Positions 1 to 10,494 of a stretch of DNA of 64,000 bases are shown one piece after another (within the stretch, counting starts at the first letter, position 1; every line of letters starts with the position of its first letter). The notes beneath the pieces were generated by a model. That model had not been told where the DNA came from. It worked only from the letters and a program-made list of their open reading frames with translations, and did not search any database. Both the position numbers and the translations under genes were made by a program. Source of the stretch: Apoda limacodes (lineage: Eukaryota > Arthropoda > Insecta > Lepidoptera > Limacodidae); NCBI GenBank assembly GCA_946406115.1, contig OX291561.1:7680273-7744272 (forward strand). The letters run 5' to 3'.

Positions 1-31
1 GGGTCGCAATGTCACTTTCGCGATCGGTGCG

Positions 32-119
32 GTAGGTAGGTATACTATGAATTTGTTCTTGAAGTAGTGAACATACTGTAGGTAGGTATACAATGAGTTT
101 GTTCTTGAAGTAGCGAACA
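32..119 (+). repeat. two-copy direct repeat, about 46 bp
   Basis: Two adjacent copies of a unit containing GTAGGTAGGTATAC and TTTGTTCTTGAAGTAG start at 32 and 78 and differ at only a few bases. No coding potential is visible. It is a simple local tandem duplication at the window edge, so further copies may lie upstream. Confidence 0.8.
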
Positions 120-650
120 GTGAAGGTTGCATGCAACGGCGGTTGTTTTTTAAGACTGGTCGGCATCGACCTGACTCCGTTTCCATCGATGTCAATCGAT
201 ACATTCTCGGCAAGCTTAATCTGTGTCGACTTGTACCGTTTAGTTGTGTACCTACTCGATTGAAATACTTGCAGTAGTTTTTTTTTTTTTTTGTTCGTAC
301 GCTCTATTTCTTATTACTTTTCTTATTTTTTTTTAACAAAATTCTAACCTACAAAACTATGGAATCGGGGAACGGGGGACACTGGGTAATTCTGTATTTT
401 ATTTAATAAATAACTTTAATTTACAGCGGAGGCTTTAAATAACTATGAACGAACCGATATTGCGTGCTATGGCCCGGTTTGGCCCGGTCGTTAGGCTAAT
501 CACGTGCCTTAATGCCCCAACTATTCCACGGCCAACCGTCAGATAGCCTACCTAAATGGCATTAGTGCTTATTATACTCTCGTCAGTTTTTAAACTTGCC
601 TCTCACTAAAATATATAGCTGTCTGTACGATAATAGGAAATATATTTAAC
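120..650. other. unassigned AT-rich DNA
   Basis: No gene, inverted repeat or recognisable mobile element was found. A 16-base-plus T run lies near 276-292. A local feature near 464-485 is the doubled word GGCCCGGT/TTGGCCCGG, of no evident function. Confidence 0.5.
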
Positions 651-1055
651 TAGCTACTCCCCGCGGCTTTGCTCTTGCAAAATTTTGTTCATCGCCGTAG
701 ATTAACCGGGGAAAATGTATCCTATATATTTCTCCGTTCCTGTACATACTCCTGTGTCGAGAATAAGGTAGGGTCACCTTGTTGCTCTTCATCATCCGCA
801 GAAAGCCCGTGGAAACTCACCATCAGGATAAACAGTGTCCTACGTCGTCTTCCGTCCCTTGCAACTATGTCCTAAAAATCAGATTACCCCGATTTTACAA
901 TGCCCCGCGATATAACCTACGGAAAATCTATTATCGTGGGAACTCTCCTCTGCTCCATCCCTCACTTCGGTCTGATTTGATCTGTGCCAAAATTGCCAAT
1001 TATTTGCTGCCTCGCAAAGTTAAAGAATAACAAACAGACTTTCGCATTTATGTAA
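651..1055. repeat. dispersed lepidopteran repeat, non-coding
   Basis: The segment begins with ACTAGCTACTCCCCGCGGCT and ends with AGTTAAAGAATAACAAACAG followed by ACTTTCGCATTTAT. I recognise this head and tail layout from a dispersed repeat common in Lepidoptera (established knowledge, family name not assigned). Two short overlapping open frames of 68 and 83 codons are by-products of low stop density, since they match no protein and lie in different frames. Confidence 0.6.
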
Positions 1056-1225
1056 GTGTTTGGATTTTTCGTCAGCCGCTGCGATTTCTATTTCACGTCA
1101 TTGTAATGGTAAGTAGAGTAGAGTATTGTTTGGTGATGGTTGATTTGATTACTATATATTTTTATTTACTGTCTATTAAAAAAAAACATATATACGACTT
1201 ATGTGGCTAAGTGGTAGTGTGTCTT

Positions 1226-1897
1226 TTTAGTGCTCATACACACAAGCGGCACGTTGCCAACTGAACGGCAGAACTAAACATAAGCGGGACGTTGCCGACA
1301 CGGCGGAGGCGGAACTCAGCTGTACGCGCCGGCTGGCGACTAGGGCATGCGGTGCCGGTACCTTTCCTAGAACCATTACAAAGCCTTATTGTCATTCTCT
1401 AATAGTAAAATTTCTAGATATTTCAAAATAGATTTATCTTATGAACAAGTATTAAGCATTAAGAACTTACAAAGTGGAAACTACATATTTTCCAAGATTA
1501 CCGAAATAACAAACTTTTTTGCAAATTTTTCGACAATCATTATAGTTTATAAATATAACTTTACAGTTTTAAACCTGAGTTACCAAATGCTTTCTCTCTT
1601 TGTTCTTTATTTAAAATCCACTAGTTGCGGTCGCGACTTCGAAACTTAAAATATAAAAAGAGTAATTCTTCTGTTTTACTTCTACTGCGGCGAAAGTGCT
1701 CAATGCGTCTAAAGAACTGTACACTTAAATTAAACACATAAATGAACTCTATCGGGAAATTGATTGACGTCTTTTATTTTCTGCGAGTAACAAGCTTAAT
1801 TTATGTGAAATTAAAAAAAAAAAAATTTCAGTCAAGACTGCAGTAACCTCTCTACTGTCGGCAACGTGCCGCTTGTGTGTAAGAGCCCTTACTAAGT
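1226..1897. mobile_element. non-autonomous element with about 30-bp terminal inverted repeats
   Basis: CACACAAGCGGCACGTTGCC at about 1,239-1,258 is matched in inverted orientation by GGCAACGTGCCGCTTGTGTG at about 1,860-1,879. The similarity continues outward as TTAGTGCTC against GAGCCCTTACTAAG. The 0.6-kb interior has no transposase. A second related word, AAGCGGGACGTTGCCGAC, lies just inside the left end. It is read as a MITE or foldback element; the superfamily is not determined, and TA or TTA flanks are only suggestive. Confidence 0.6.
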
Positions 1898-2978
1898 CGA
1901 CTAGGTTCGATTTGTGGTCTTACAAATTGGTAAATCATTTTAGCACAATATGGTAGAAACTTGACTTAAGTGTGGTTTGTTTCTAAAGTGAAAATATATA
2001 GGAGCTATTTACGTTGGATAGGAATCTAGGTATACGACTGCTGAATAGTGGCTGTGATCAATAGTTTGTATGTACAGTGTACACCACAACATTTGATAGT
2101 TTTTAAATTCGTATTAAATTAATGATGCAATTATTTAATACCTATTTATTCAACCTCTATTTCAACAAATAAGGTCGTCCTCGTCACGTCACGTGACAAT
2201 GTTTAATTGTTTTCCTTGCAAATAATACAATTATTGTGTTGACTTATACATAAATAATAATAGAATTATCTAAACAAAAGTAATGTACGGTCATTTGCAA
2301 TAGTCCATACATAGTGTAAAGGTTAAAATTGCGTGGAGCCATTCTGTGAATCTCGCACTCGCACATTAACATTATTAGAACTGTCAATAATATTAACCTT
2401 AAATCGACAAAATAAGGTTTAGTTTTTTTATACTAACCAGTTTATTTAAACCGTTCTTATATCTTTTGGTTTCTTAACCTAACAAATTAATTAGGTGTAA
2501 ACTGCAGTGTTGTTCTACATACTTATTGTTTATTTCGCATTAAATGTTATCTGCCCGGTGGTGTGATCAATAGGCGCTGCGACTTAAATCGTCGAGCCTA
2601 TGGTTCAAATTACTTCAAATCACACTATTTCCGTATTGAGTATTTTTGTTAGGAATTACTTTTTTTATGTTTTGACATCTAGTTATCTCTGAATAGGACC
2701 AGTTAGTATGAGAACTTTTTGTTTTGTTTGCAAGAATTAAAACACATGCAATCAAATAAAAATGGTTTTTATTATAATTTTATTAATCGTGAATAATGTT
2801 TTTGATAAATGTCTCTTTTTTCTATATATAAATTTCCTATGATTATAGCTTAAGTATTCGTTTTCGTAATGAAAAGAAAATTGAAACTTAACCATAAGAA
2901 TAAAAAAAAATACAAGTCACCATTCATTCGGTAACGCTGCTATATATAAATAGTAAGAAAAATATATATAAATAATTT
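1898..2978. other. unassigned AT-rich DNA
   Basis: No open frame, repeat or inverted structure stands out. CACGTCACGTGAC near 2,184-2,196 contains a CACGTG E-box, with no supporting context. Confidence 0.5.
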
Positions 2979-3340
2979 ATTTTTAGGGTTCCCTACCCAA
3001 AGGGTAATTAGCGGAACCCTATTACGAATACTAAATTTTCACAGAAGATATATTTCTGTTGCCGCTATAACAACAAATACTAAAAAACAGAATAAAATAA
3101 ATATTTAAGGGGGCTCCCATACAACAAACGTGATTTTTTTGCTCGATTTTGCTCGATATAGATAACGGCAACAGATAGACGCCTCAAAATATTAAGTTAT
3201 ATAGAAACTTCAAAAATAAATAATTAAATTATAATAAAACAAAAATTTAAGGGGGGCTCCAATACAAAAAAACGTGATTTTTTTGCCATTTTTATAGATA
3301 ATGGTAAGGAACCCTTCGTGCGCAAGTCCGACTCGCCTAT
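2979..3340 (+). repeat. GGGTTCCGTACCCAAAGGG-family dispersed repeat
   Basis: It begins TTTTTAGGGTTCCCTACCCA followed by AAGGGTAA, contains TTCTGTTGCCGCTATAACAA and GGGGGCTCCCATACAACAAA, and ends GTGCGCAAGTCCGACTCGCC. This order of blocks matches the copies at 8,560-8,960 and 53,567-53,985 in the same window. The family is widespread in Lepidoptera (established knowledge). The middle repeats the GGGGCTCC/ACAAAA/CGTGATTTTTTTGC block twice, near 3,111 and 3,250, which suggests an internal duplication. Confidence 0.75.
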
Positions 3341-3361
3341 TAAATATAAGCTCCATTATTT

Positions 3362-4130
3362 TCAATTACAGCAAGCAAGCGCCGCCGCATAGATACGACT
3401 ATATTAGAACAGATCTGTTCCTCTAATATTGTCCCAAATTTCTACACAGTGAGCCCTTATGACTCTGTAGTTCTTTCATTTAGCATGTCCCATCTTTGCA
3501 CCATCAAACCCCATAGGTTTTCTATGGACCAGCCGCAGTCATCCACCCCCACATATTAAGTGATATCCGTCCAGATTCCATATTTGGGACAGCATTTTGT
3601 TCTGCATGACGGGTTCCATTTCTGCGCCACAAATAAAGCCTCCCGTTTTCAGATGATACAAACGACTTCTCATCGGTGAATGGGGTGTGCTCCCGGTCAA
3701 AATCTAAATACTCCCTTACAAACAACAATCTATTTTAAAAATAATAAAACGGGATTAAACGCGTCAGTCCAAGGCTGGTGTTACCCAGCCGAAACGTCGG
3801 GAAAAAGGTATTTTGCCAAATGACGCGTTTAATCCCGTTTTATTATTTTTAAATTAGTAATGGAACGCGTAAATTTAAAAACTTATAAAACAATCTATTT
3901 TGTTTATGGGTATTAGTTAAAAAGGGTTTTTAAGCTGGCTTTCTATGATGCAATCCTTCAATATGCAGAGCTCGACGAACAGTGTGTATTAAACATGTTC
4001 CCAAACACAGCAGTCGGTATGAAACCATTGTTCCACCTTAAATCTTCTTTGAGTCGCATCAATTTGCCGCGGACGTCAACTTCGAGGTCGAGCTGATAAA
4101 TTCCCCTCCTCTTGGTTGCGTGAGATCCAA
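3362..4130 (-). pseudogene. Tc1-like transposase relic, interrupted
   Basis: Read on the minus strand, this is the decayed body of a Tc1/mariner transposase. From right to left the translation shows TVRRALHIEGLHHRKPA and HKQNRL (helix-turn-helix and linker, about 3,905-4,000). Next come LFVREYLDFDRE, then the first catalytic Asp in FTDEKSF, then GRLYLWRRNGTRH and SGRISLNMWGWMTAAGP (3,525-3,728). After a gap comes the C-terminal part with IENLWGLMVQRWD (about 3,420-3,520), where the Glu would be the third catalytic residue. The middle stretch with the second catalytic Asp is missing and several stops and shifts are present, so it cannot be active. The frame is also split by an insertion at 3,737-3,888. 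No inverted ends were found. The family assignment rests on motif order, which is known for Tc1 elements. Confidence 0.8.
3724..3901. mobile_element. short insertion with 13-bp target duplication and hairpin end
   Basis: AACAATCTATTTT occurs at 3,724-3,736 and again at 3,889-3,901 and brackets a 152-base insert inside the Tc1-like relic. The insert contains a perfect inverted repeat of about 30 bases: AAAAATAATAAAACGGGATT plus AAACGCGTCA against TGACGCGTTTAATCCCGTTT plus TATTATTTTT. The loop has CCCAGCCGAAACGTCGGG. A 13-base duplication fits target-primed retroposition better than TA-targeting transposition. The inverted head could be a 5' inversion of the kind seen in retroposon copies, or a genuine foldback element. 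Confidence 0.7.
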
Positions 4131-4399
4131 CGCTTTACGGTAATCCACTAAAAGCCAAATAGCCAGATCAAAATAAACATTTTTCAAACTTCTGAATTAT
4201 ATTTTAATTTTTTTTTAAGATTATAATATTTTGATGTAAGAATTATGATATAACATTAACATCAAATAAAATACTTAAGGTAAAACCAGTCTCAATTCAA
4301 ATTTGAGATATATTGTAACCCATATTATATAGTTCTATAATACGCATCCTCTCTTGAATATTAATATTGTTCTGCATATTATTTTCAGCAAAAAAAATT
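4131..4399. other. unassigned AT-rich DNA
   Basis: AT-rich sequence between the Tc1-like relic and a two-copy tandem repeat. No gene or repeat was recognised. Confidence 0.5.
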
Positions 4400-4613
4400 A
4401 ATAAAAACAGCAAACAACCTTACCAACACAAGCAGTAACATCCGCAACGACAAAAATAAAATGGCTACCTGTGTAGTGACCGCTTCTAACTTAATAGCTA
4501 AATAAAAACACCAAACAACTTTGTCAGCACAAGCACCCCCAGAAATAAATCGGCAACGACAAAAATAATACGTCTACCCACGTAGTGTCCGCTACTAACT
4601 TAATAGCTATTAG
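4400..4613 (+). repeat. two-copy tandem repeat, about 102-112 bp
   Basis: The unit runs from AATAAAAACAGCAAACAACC to CGCTTCTAACTTAATAGCTA and recurs immediately with an internal 8-10-base gain (AAGCACCCCCAGAAATAAAT region). Both copies carry CAACGACAAAAATAA and GTAGTG. No coding frame spans them. Confidence 0.75.
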
Positions 4614-4896
4614 AAAATTGGTCTAAGCTGTTTAAAGCTGTTCATAATTCGTAAAATGTAATAAAAAAAAAAAAGAAAGACTGAGTACACGTATTAAGAT
4701 CTGATACGTCTATCAACTAGGCTACAGATACATAATTTTCTTAGTGAAATTATTGTATACAATATTAAATGAAACTAATATTACTCAGGTTCTACAAGAC
4801 ATATTACTTTATTTCTTTAAGTGTGTGAGTGACTATACGCCTTGCCATTTTTTTTTGTTTTGAAATTCTATATGCAGTTTTGAGGCAGTACTATGT

Positions 4897-5030
4897 GACA
4901 GAAAACTTAAGTAAAAACAAATATGACGCGATATGTAACTGAGCGTGCGTGAGTAGTGCAGCAACATCTCAACTCACTGAGATTTTAATTGAAATACATG
5001 AAATAAATTATTAGTTTATCATTGTTATCG
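4897..5030 (+). repeat. about 130-bp repeat shared with 16,573 and 22,982
   Basis: The block ACAGAAAACTT-AGTAAAAACAA, then GCGATATGTAACTGAGCGTG, CGTGAGTAGTGCA, ACTGAGATTTT and ATACATGAAATAAATTA is also found at 16,573-16,700, and in that segment's duplicate at 22,982-23,110. By eye the match is above 85 percent. I do not recognise the family. The start is sharp and the 3' end is A/T-rich, which would suit a short retroposon, but no promoter boxes were seen. Confidence 0.7.
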
Positions 5031-5433
5031 AATATCTTTGATTGCCTGCATCTTGCAGCATTCAGCTAAGGCTCTGTTCCAAATCACGCCGAGTAATTAT
5101 CGCACGGTAAAGTTAAAAAATCAACCCGTTCTGGAACGAGTGTTAGATGTTAATTTTTACACTGACAGTAGTGAATTTCAACCTTTTCTATGGCAGTGTA
5201 AAGAATTCAACTTGACAGTTGGAAAATTACTCTACCCCGGGCGTCCCAAAACCACTTTTTTAACTTCCTCGTTGTGATTTGGAACGCACCCTTAGATGAT
5301 AGAAAGAATTATATTATCGTATTTCAAAAGTTTGATTGAACGAAATATAAACTTTATATGCTATTTTAAGAATGATTTGTAATGTTTCCATAATAACACA
5401 TTATTTAAATAATAACATATATATATATATATA

Positions 5434-6016
5434 CACACCGGCACAATTAGCGGAACAGAAAAAAAAGTGAGACTATGAGATAATAACGCATATATTTGAC
5501 GAAATCATTCAGATTGTTGGGGGGTGGCATTCTGGATTTAAACCTTCTTTTTAGCAAGTCCCAGACATGCTCTATCGGATTCATATCGGGGGAATTTGCT
5601 GGCCACTGCATCACCGGTATACCTACGTGGCTCAGATATGCCTGTACCGATTGTGCACTATGAGCACGAGCATTATCTTGCATTAGAATAAAGTCGTCAC
5701 CAATAAATGGGGCAAATGGTACAACATGTTCTTCTAAAATGTATCTGATGTATCGATCTGCTGTCATGCTCCCTCCTGTGACTATCACTAACTCCGTGCG
5801 AGCTCCCAAACATATCCCTCCCCAAACCATAATCTAGCCGCCACCATAAGCCACTGTGTGTTCAAAATTAGACTGTATGTGGCGTTCTCCTTTGCGTCTC
5901 CATATTCGCTGTCTCCCATCGATCGGTTTTAAAAGAACTCTGCACTCATCAGTAAAGAGAACCTGCTGCCATTCGTTCAAATCCTTTTTTTGTGTTCCGC
6001 TAATTGTGCCGGTATG
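5434..6016 (-). mobile_element. internally deleted Tc1-like (DD34E) element with both TIRs
   Basis: The two ends are 24-base inverted repeats (5,434-5,457 and 5,993-6,016) sharing CCGGCACAATTAGCGGAACA with one mismatch outside that core. They are flanked by TA (5,432-5,433 and 6,017-6,018), the Tc1/mariner target. The minus-strand frame inside encodes the transposase C-terminal catalytic part. The right TIR runs straight into it, so the 5' portion of the gene (DNA-binding domain and start) has been removed. The TA-rich flank (TATATATATA) is a typical insertion target. It is a non-autonomous derivative with a 583-base body. Confidence 0.9.
5447..5991 (-). pseudogene. Tc1-like transposase, C-terminal catalytic fragment
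   Basis: From right to left the frame reads NEWQQVLFTDECR (first catalytic Asp), GRQRIWRRKGERH, then VAYGGG, an in-frame TAG at 5,834-5,836, MVWGGI, LMQDNARAHSAQSV (second Asp) and PANSPDMNPIEHVWDLLKRR (Glu). There are 34 residues between the second Asp and the Glu, which is the DD34E spacing of Tc1-like transposases (established). One premature stop and loss of the whole N-terminal half make it inactive. No frameshift is needed to join the two open pieces, so the decay is moderate compared with the Tc1-like relic at 3.4-4.1 kb. Confidence 0.88.
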
Positions 6017-6080
6017 TATATAAATATATATAAAAGCGGCCACTTTTATCAAATATGCCAAATTAAAAATAGTCAAATTT

Positions 6081-6364
6081 TTAAATACGCTTTCTACGAA
6101 CAGTAAATAAAAAATATCCAATGGTGGGGCTAGTGGACCTGGACCACAGGGATGGCCTTAAGTTGAATCTCGTATTATTATCTATTACCCTCAGTATACT
6201 CTGCTGGTACTTAACCCTTGCCATTACACGTGCAAACGCGGAATCCCATTTTAATTTCACGTCTTGCTTTGTGCAATAATATCCTGCTCTCAAATATTTC
6301 CGTTTCAGTATTATACCTTTTGTCAGTTGCCAGTCGGTGGCGAGAGGTCGAGCCCGTCGTGTAA
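6081..6364 (-). other. unassigned open stretch, minus strand
   Basis: A minus-strand frame of about 90 codons is open across 6,081-6,364 (MRAGYYCTKQDVKLKWDSAF near its middle). It starts next to the Tc1-like element, and part of the frame reads into it. I do not recognise the protein. It could be remains of another mobile element or a chance frame. Confidence 0.25.
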
Positions 6365-6600
6365 CAATGAGTTTTTTTTTTTATTTTTTCAAGTACGTTG
6401 ATTATTCACACCACTGGAGTTTCGTTGAAGGAAAATATTGTGAAGAAACTTGCATACGTCAAAAAAAAGACGTATGTGAAGTCCACGTTCCGCACTGGGC
6501 GTGTGTGTAGACTATAGCCCAAATCACCCTCGTAGAGTAGGGCGTGCCCCAACAATGCGGACTTTAGGCTCATAAGGATATATTACGCTTATCTATTACT
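6365..6600 (+). repeat. non-LTR-type 3' region remnant
   Basis: The order TTTCGTTGAAGGAAAATATT-GTGAAGAAACTTGCATACGT, TGAAGTCCACGTTCCGCACT-GGGCGTG, TAGACTATAGCCCAAATC matches a very widespread insect repeat (GGAAAACATCGTGAGGAAACC ... AACCCGCATTGGGCC). I recall that repeat from retrotransposon 3' regions. A small palindrome, ACGTC-AAAAAAAA-GACGT, lies at about 6,456-6,473. No protein frame remains. Confidence 0.55.
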
Positions 6601-8145
6601 AATTGACTTAGTATCTTTAGTTAACACTGCTTTAATATCAATTATTTGCAGTAAAAACAAATATAATGGACGCAAGCTATTTTTCTAAACAAAGCAGTTA
6701 AGAAACGCACTTATTTCGTCGTTGTACGATAATTGTAATCTTTCTTTAAACGTTAGAGTGTTTAGAAAACAGTATCCGATCATTGTTTCAGGGTTTTGAA
6801 GTCACCAATTTACGGTAGAACCTTACCTAAACAACCAAATGTAGCTCAACCAGCTGCATGACAGTATAACGAGTGCGTCAACCCAAGCCGAGGCACCCCC
6901 CGCGGGGATCCCCTGAGCGTTGAGCGCTATATAGATAGTCTCGCCCCAAAAAGCCAGGTGAAGCAGTAATGGCTGCAACAGCCAACTGCATAGTCAGTCA
7001 GAAAAAAAAAAGAATAAGCTGGGATTCTGTGACGCAACGCGTGTAACATGTTTGCATTGCACCAGCTTCCACCGCGCATAGCATATCGTGAGATAATACA
7101 TAAACATTCTGCTGTAACGCGTACGTTAATTTGCCTGCTAAATATAAATGCTGGCTCGGTTATTAATAGGGCAGCAACCGTCAAATGCTGTGCAGCGTGA
7201 GGTTTTTGGTAATATTCCAGACTTGAGAAATACAAGCGCTGATTGATTGGCTTGAGTCGACTGCTGAATGTACTGCTTTCGGCGACGATATCTGACTTAT
7301 TAGGTAGTGCAAGGAAACACGGTTAATTATGCCGGTGACGCCGTAAAAAATGCTTATAGCACAAGTTAAATGTGTGTGTTTTGTTGGCATTGTATCCAAG
7401 TGTTCCGCGAGTGGGAACCAACACATATGCGAGAAAACCGTTTGTCGCACATTTGTATGCAGTCGGTACTGTCGACCTGTGTTATCTATTGTGTGTATGT
7501 GAACCGTACCCGCATGTGTCAATAACTAAACATAAACCTCTTATGTACTTCTGCGCGCCTAGTACCGTCGAGTCAACGCTCGACTTGGTGAAAGTCAGCT
7601 TTTGTATTTCACCCGACCTAAATGCAGCGTTTTTATACCCCCCCCCCCCCATCTTTTCAACTGATCTTAAAGTCACGCACGGTTTAACTGTTGAAATGTG
7701 ATCTCCGAAAAGGTAAGTTTTTATGGAACGAATGACGCTAAGCCCGCATTTGCTATGGAGTGCATACGAAATATGGCTTCGAAGGCAACAGATGTATGTT
7801 TATGATATGAATTTTAAGAGACCATGACTGTATTTTTCTTATAATGTAGTGTATACATTTTGTCGACTGCGACATACATCGCTCCTGCCATGCGACACAT
7901 CTATTCAATCGCCTTTGTAATTATAATGTTCGGACTTGTGCGATGCAGTACCTCCATCTTGAGTTAGTTGAAGAGAATATGCCTTCGAAATGCGTTTTTC
8001 TTTGCTTACAATAAATATTCTGTTTCACAAACTACAAAAAAGGTGTACCTAAATAAAAATCACAGTTGAATTAAAAACATTCGGAGCACTATTGCTGTCA
8101 CTCACGTGAACACTCCGTTCGTCCGTCGTTTGTCACACAGGTTTA
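6601..8145. other. unassigned stretch with low stop density
   Basis: Open frames of 102, 113, 64 and 109 codons overlap on both strands between 6,927 and 7,701. They are mutually exclusive, and none shows a known motif or a consistent codon pattern, so no gene is called. A run of 13 C residues lies at 7,638-7,650. The rest is unremarkable AT-rich sequence. Confidence 0.45.
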
Positions 8146-8300
8146 ACATACAAAAGGTTGGAGCTACAGTACAGTCTTCAAATTTTCACAGTATAAGCAA
8201 GCATCTTGTGGATCCAAAGCCATATAAAATCAAAAAATATTTTAAATTTTTTTAAGGGGGGCTCCCCCATTCAGATAAAGGCGGGCGCAAAAAAATAATT
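8146..8300 (+). repeat. fragment of the GGGTTCCGTACCC-family repeat
   Basis: ATTTTCACAG, then GGATCCAAAGCCATATAAAA and TTTTTTTAAGGGGGGCTCCC correspond to the middle block of the full copies at 2,979 and 8,560. Both ends are missing. Confidence 0.5.
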
Positions 8301-8559
8301 AAACTAACCCATCGAGTCGGGTAGCGTTGTTTTGATAAATGAATATATTGGCAAACAAATATGAAAAATATGGGCAAAGGAATGAAAAGGCACTAAATAT
8401 AGCTATTTTACAAAATTTTGTACCGAAGATGATTTTAAATTTCCCATTGACCTATGAAGTATGAACTTGAAATTTAGTGATATTTATTTTTACTTATATT
8501 TTACTAACAAATACCAATATATTATATAAATCAGATTTTTTTTCTTAGAAATTTCCTAA

Positions 8560-8965
8560 TTTTTAGGGTTCTGTACCCAAAGGGTAATTAGCGGAACCCT
8601 ATTACTAAATCTCCGCTGTCCGTCCGTCCGTCCGTCCGTCTGTCACCAGGCTGCAGCATCTCATGAACCGTGATATCCAGACAGTTGAAATTGTCACAGA
8701 AGATGTATTTCTGTTGCGGCTTTAACAACAAATAATAAAAAACAAAAAAAAAAATGTTGAAGGGGGCTCCCATACAACAAAAGTGATTTTTTTGCTCGAT
8801 TTTTCTCGCACTTGGCCGATTTTTCCTATCAAAATCAACTTGATTTTGCGGTTAAATGGAAGGGACTCACTAACCTACTTTACAAATAATTCTGCCGTTT
8901 GGACGCCTGATATTCTACATTTGGTACGGAACCCTAAATGTGCGAACTTCGACACGCACTTGGGG
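8560..8965 (+). repeat. GGGTTCCGTACCCAAAGGG-family dispersed repeat, full-length copy
   Basis: This copy runs from TTTTTAGGGTTCTGTACCCA through (CCGT)n near 8,618-8,638, CATCTCATGAACCGTGATA, TTCTGTTGCGGCTTTAACAA and GGGGGCTCCCATACAACAAA. It ends at GGTACGGAACCCTAAATGTG and CGACACGCACTTGG. It is the most complete copy of this family here, about 400 bases, with no protein frame. Confidence 0.8.
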
Positions 8966-9006
8966 GGGTTTTGTAAGTGTAACATTAGTTAAAATTGTCA
9001 CGCACA

Positions 9007-9210
9007 GTGCAGTTTTAGAGGAACTTCCTCCCGCGAACACACACAAGGTCGAGGAATGAGCTCCATGCCAAGGTTTTCTTCAAGGACTACAGTACAAGGT
9101 TCTTCAAGAAACAAGTTATTAGATTTTCAAAGGGTCGGCAACGCGCGAGTCATGCCTCTGGTGTTGCCAGCGTACATAGGCTGATGGGAAAATTTCGGAC
9201 GTTTCAGAAG
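9007..9210 (+). pseudogene. non-LTR retrotransposon ORF2 C-terminus
   Basis: One frame from 9,007 reads RNFLPRTHTRSRNELHAKVF, KDYSTRFFKKQVIRFSKGRQ, RASHASGVASVHRLMGKFRT with a single stop near its start. This is the conserved C-terminal tail of a lepidopteran non-LTR retrotransposon reverse-transcriptase protein (FLPRT..LWNELP..VF ... KGRQRAS..GVASVHR). I place it with CR1/Jockey-type elements by recall only. The copy has lost the rest of the gene, as expected for a truncated relic. Confidence 0.8.
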
Positions 9211-9294
9211 CCAATTAGATGATTCTGTATGGTAAGGTTCACTACAATTTGTTTATCAATTTGTTTGGGTTTTTATATATAATAACTAATTTAT

Positions 9295-9800
9295 TAAATA
9301 AAGTAGCTTCTGCCAGCAGCTTCGCCCGCCCTAAATTTCGATATCGGCGTAGGTTCTTACGGCAACTCCTTAATTATAGAAAAAAAAACAATCGAATCTT
9401 TCCTCTATAATGGCATAATACATTTGTATCTGTGAAACCATGGAAATACACATACAAAATTTCAACCCAATCGGTCAAGCTGTTTAGTAGTTGACATACC
9501 GACAGCAGCCCCACCTACCGGGTCCAATAGTATTTTTAAATTATCCAGGATACCATCGAAATACCCATATAAAATTTCAACCCAATAGGTTCCGCCGTTT
9601 AGAAGCTTATGTGATGTGCGTAGGAATGAAGCATTTTCCCGCGGTTAAAAGTAGCCTACGTCATCAGGGATAATGTCGGCTATGTAAATTTAGTTAATGG
9701 TAAAAGAATTTTTCAAATAGGTCCAGTAGCTTCGGAGCCTATTAATACAAACAAACATACAATCAAATCTTTCCTCTTTATAATATTAGTGTAGATAATC
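9295..9800. repeat. composite dispersed lepidopteran repeat
   Basis: It starts AGCTTCTGCCAGCAGCTTCG-CCCGCCCTAAATTTCG and contains the block AAAATTTCAACCCAAT-GGT twice (about 9,458 and 9,570). It ends CTTTATAATATTAGTGTAGA after ACAAACAAACATACAATC. It is the 'gcttcgcccgcc' family seen again at 10,775, 14,250, 20,660 and 51,645, with an internal duplication. It is non-coding. Confidence 0.65.
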
Positions 9801-9930
9801 TAATACTGAACTAGTAAACTCTTCTAAAATCATGTGCCAATAAACATTTTGTCGAATGTATAACGAATCGTTCTGTGTATCTACACAAACTGATATATAT
9901 GTAGTTTGTTTGTCTATGTATCTAGTGTTT

Positions 9931-10000
9931 ATGTGCGCATGCGCATTGCAGTGACGCACGAGCTGTCGCGTCGCGGCTGCATTGGCTGAGTACGTTGCTC
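9931..10000. promoter_or_regulatory. GC-rich patch with TGCGCATGCGCA palindrome
   Basis: TGCGCATGCGCA at 9,934-9,945 is a perfect 12-base palindrome that matches the animal NRF-1 core (GCGCATGCGC). It is followed by GACGCACGAGCTGTCGCGTC and an inverted CCAAT box (ATTGGCTG near 9,981). Together these look like a small CpG-rich promoter, but no gene can be placed downstream. The 60-codon frame at 10,118 is not convincing. Confidence 0.3.
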
Positions 10001-10494
10001 CCTACGTTGCGTTCTTGTCTATACCATTAACACTAGCTGGAACCAACAGACCAACATAGATAACAATCGACTAGCTTATATTGCTTTATGGACACACTTA
10101 TATTGTGAGGCATAGATATGCATTATAGCATACATGAATTGTGCTATGCGGGGGACCGGGCGGGGCGACCGCAGGACCAAAATTGTATGGCTATTCTGGT
10201 TAATTGCGAGCGGGGATACTTCTCTGCTACGCATTACGTGTGTTATCATTTATTTTTAATACATTTCAATATGCGATTTCAAATTGTGATTTTTTTGTGA
10301 ACTCGCAGGAGGAGTTTTCAAAGATGGAATTTCTCGAAAGATTTTCATAACTCTCTTTTATCGTTTTGAGTGTTACATAAATGACGGAAAAATTTACTGA
10401 AGAAACATATCCGATTCCCCTCCCACTAGACTCTCAAATCATGTGATTAATCTATTTCATTTCTTTTGAATCCTCCTCAATCTCGCCTCACTTC

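Noticed and set aside
7638..7650. C13 run as a functional G-quadruplex
   Set aside because: A single homopolymer run is more likely slippage or a sequencing artefact; no four-tract arrangement is present.
6927..7701. Open frames of 102, 113, 64 and 109 codons overlapping on both strands
   Set aside because: They exclude one another, have no recognisable motifs and simply reflect a local shortage of stop codons.
8588..8773. Frame with RRTDGRTDSG repeats as a protein
   Set aside because: It is the (CCGT)n simple repeat within a dispersed repeat read on the minus strand.
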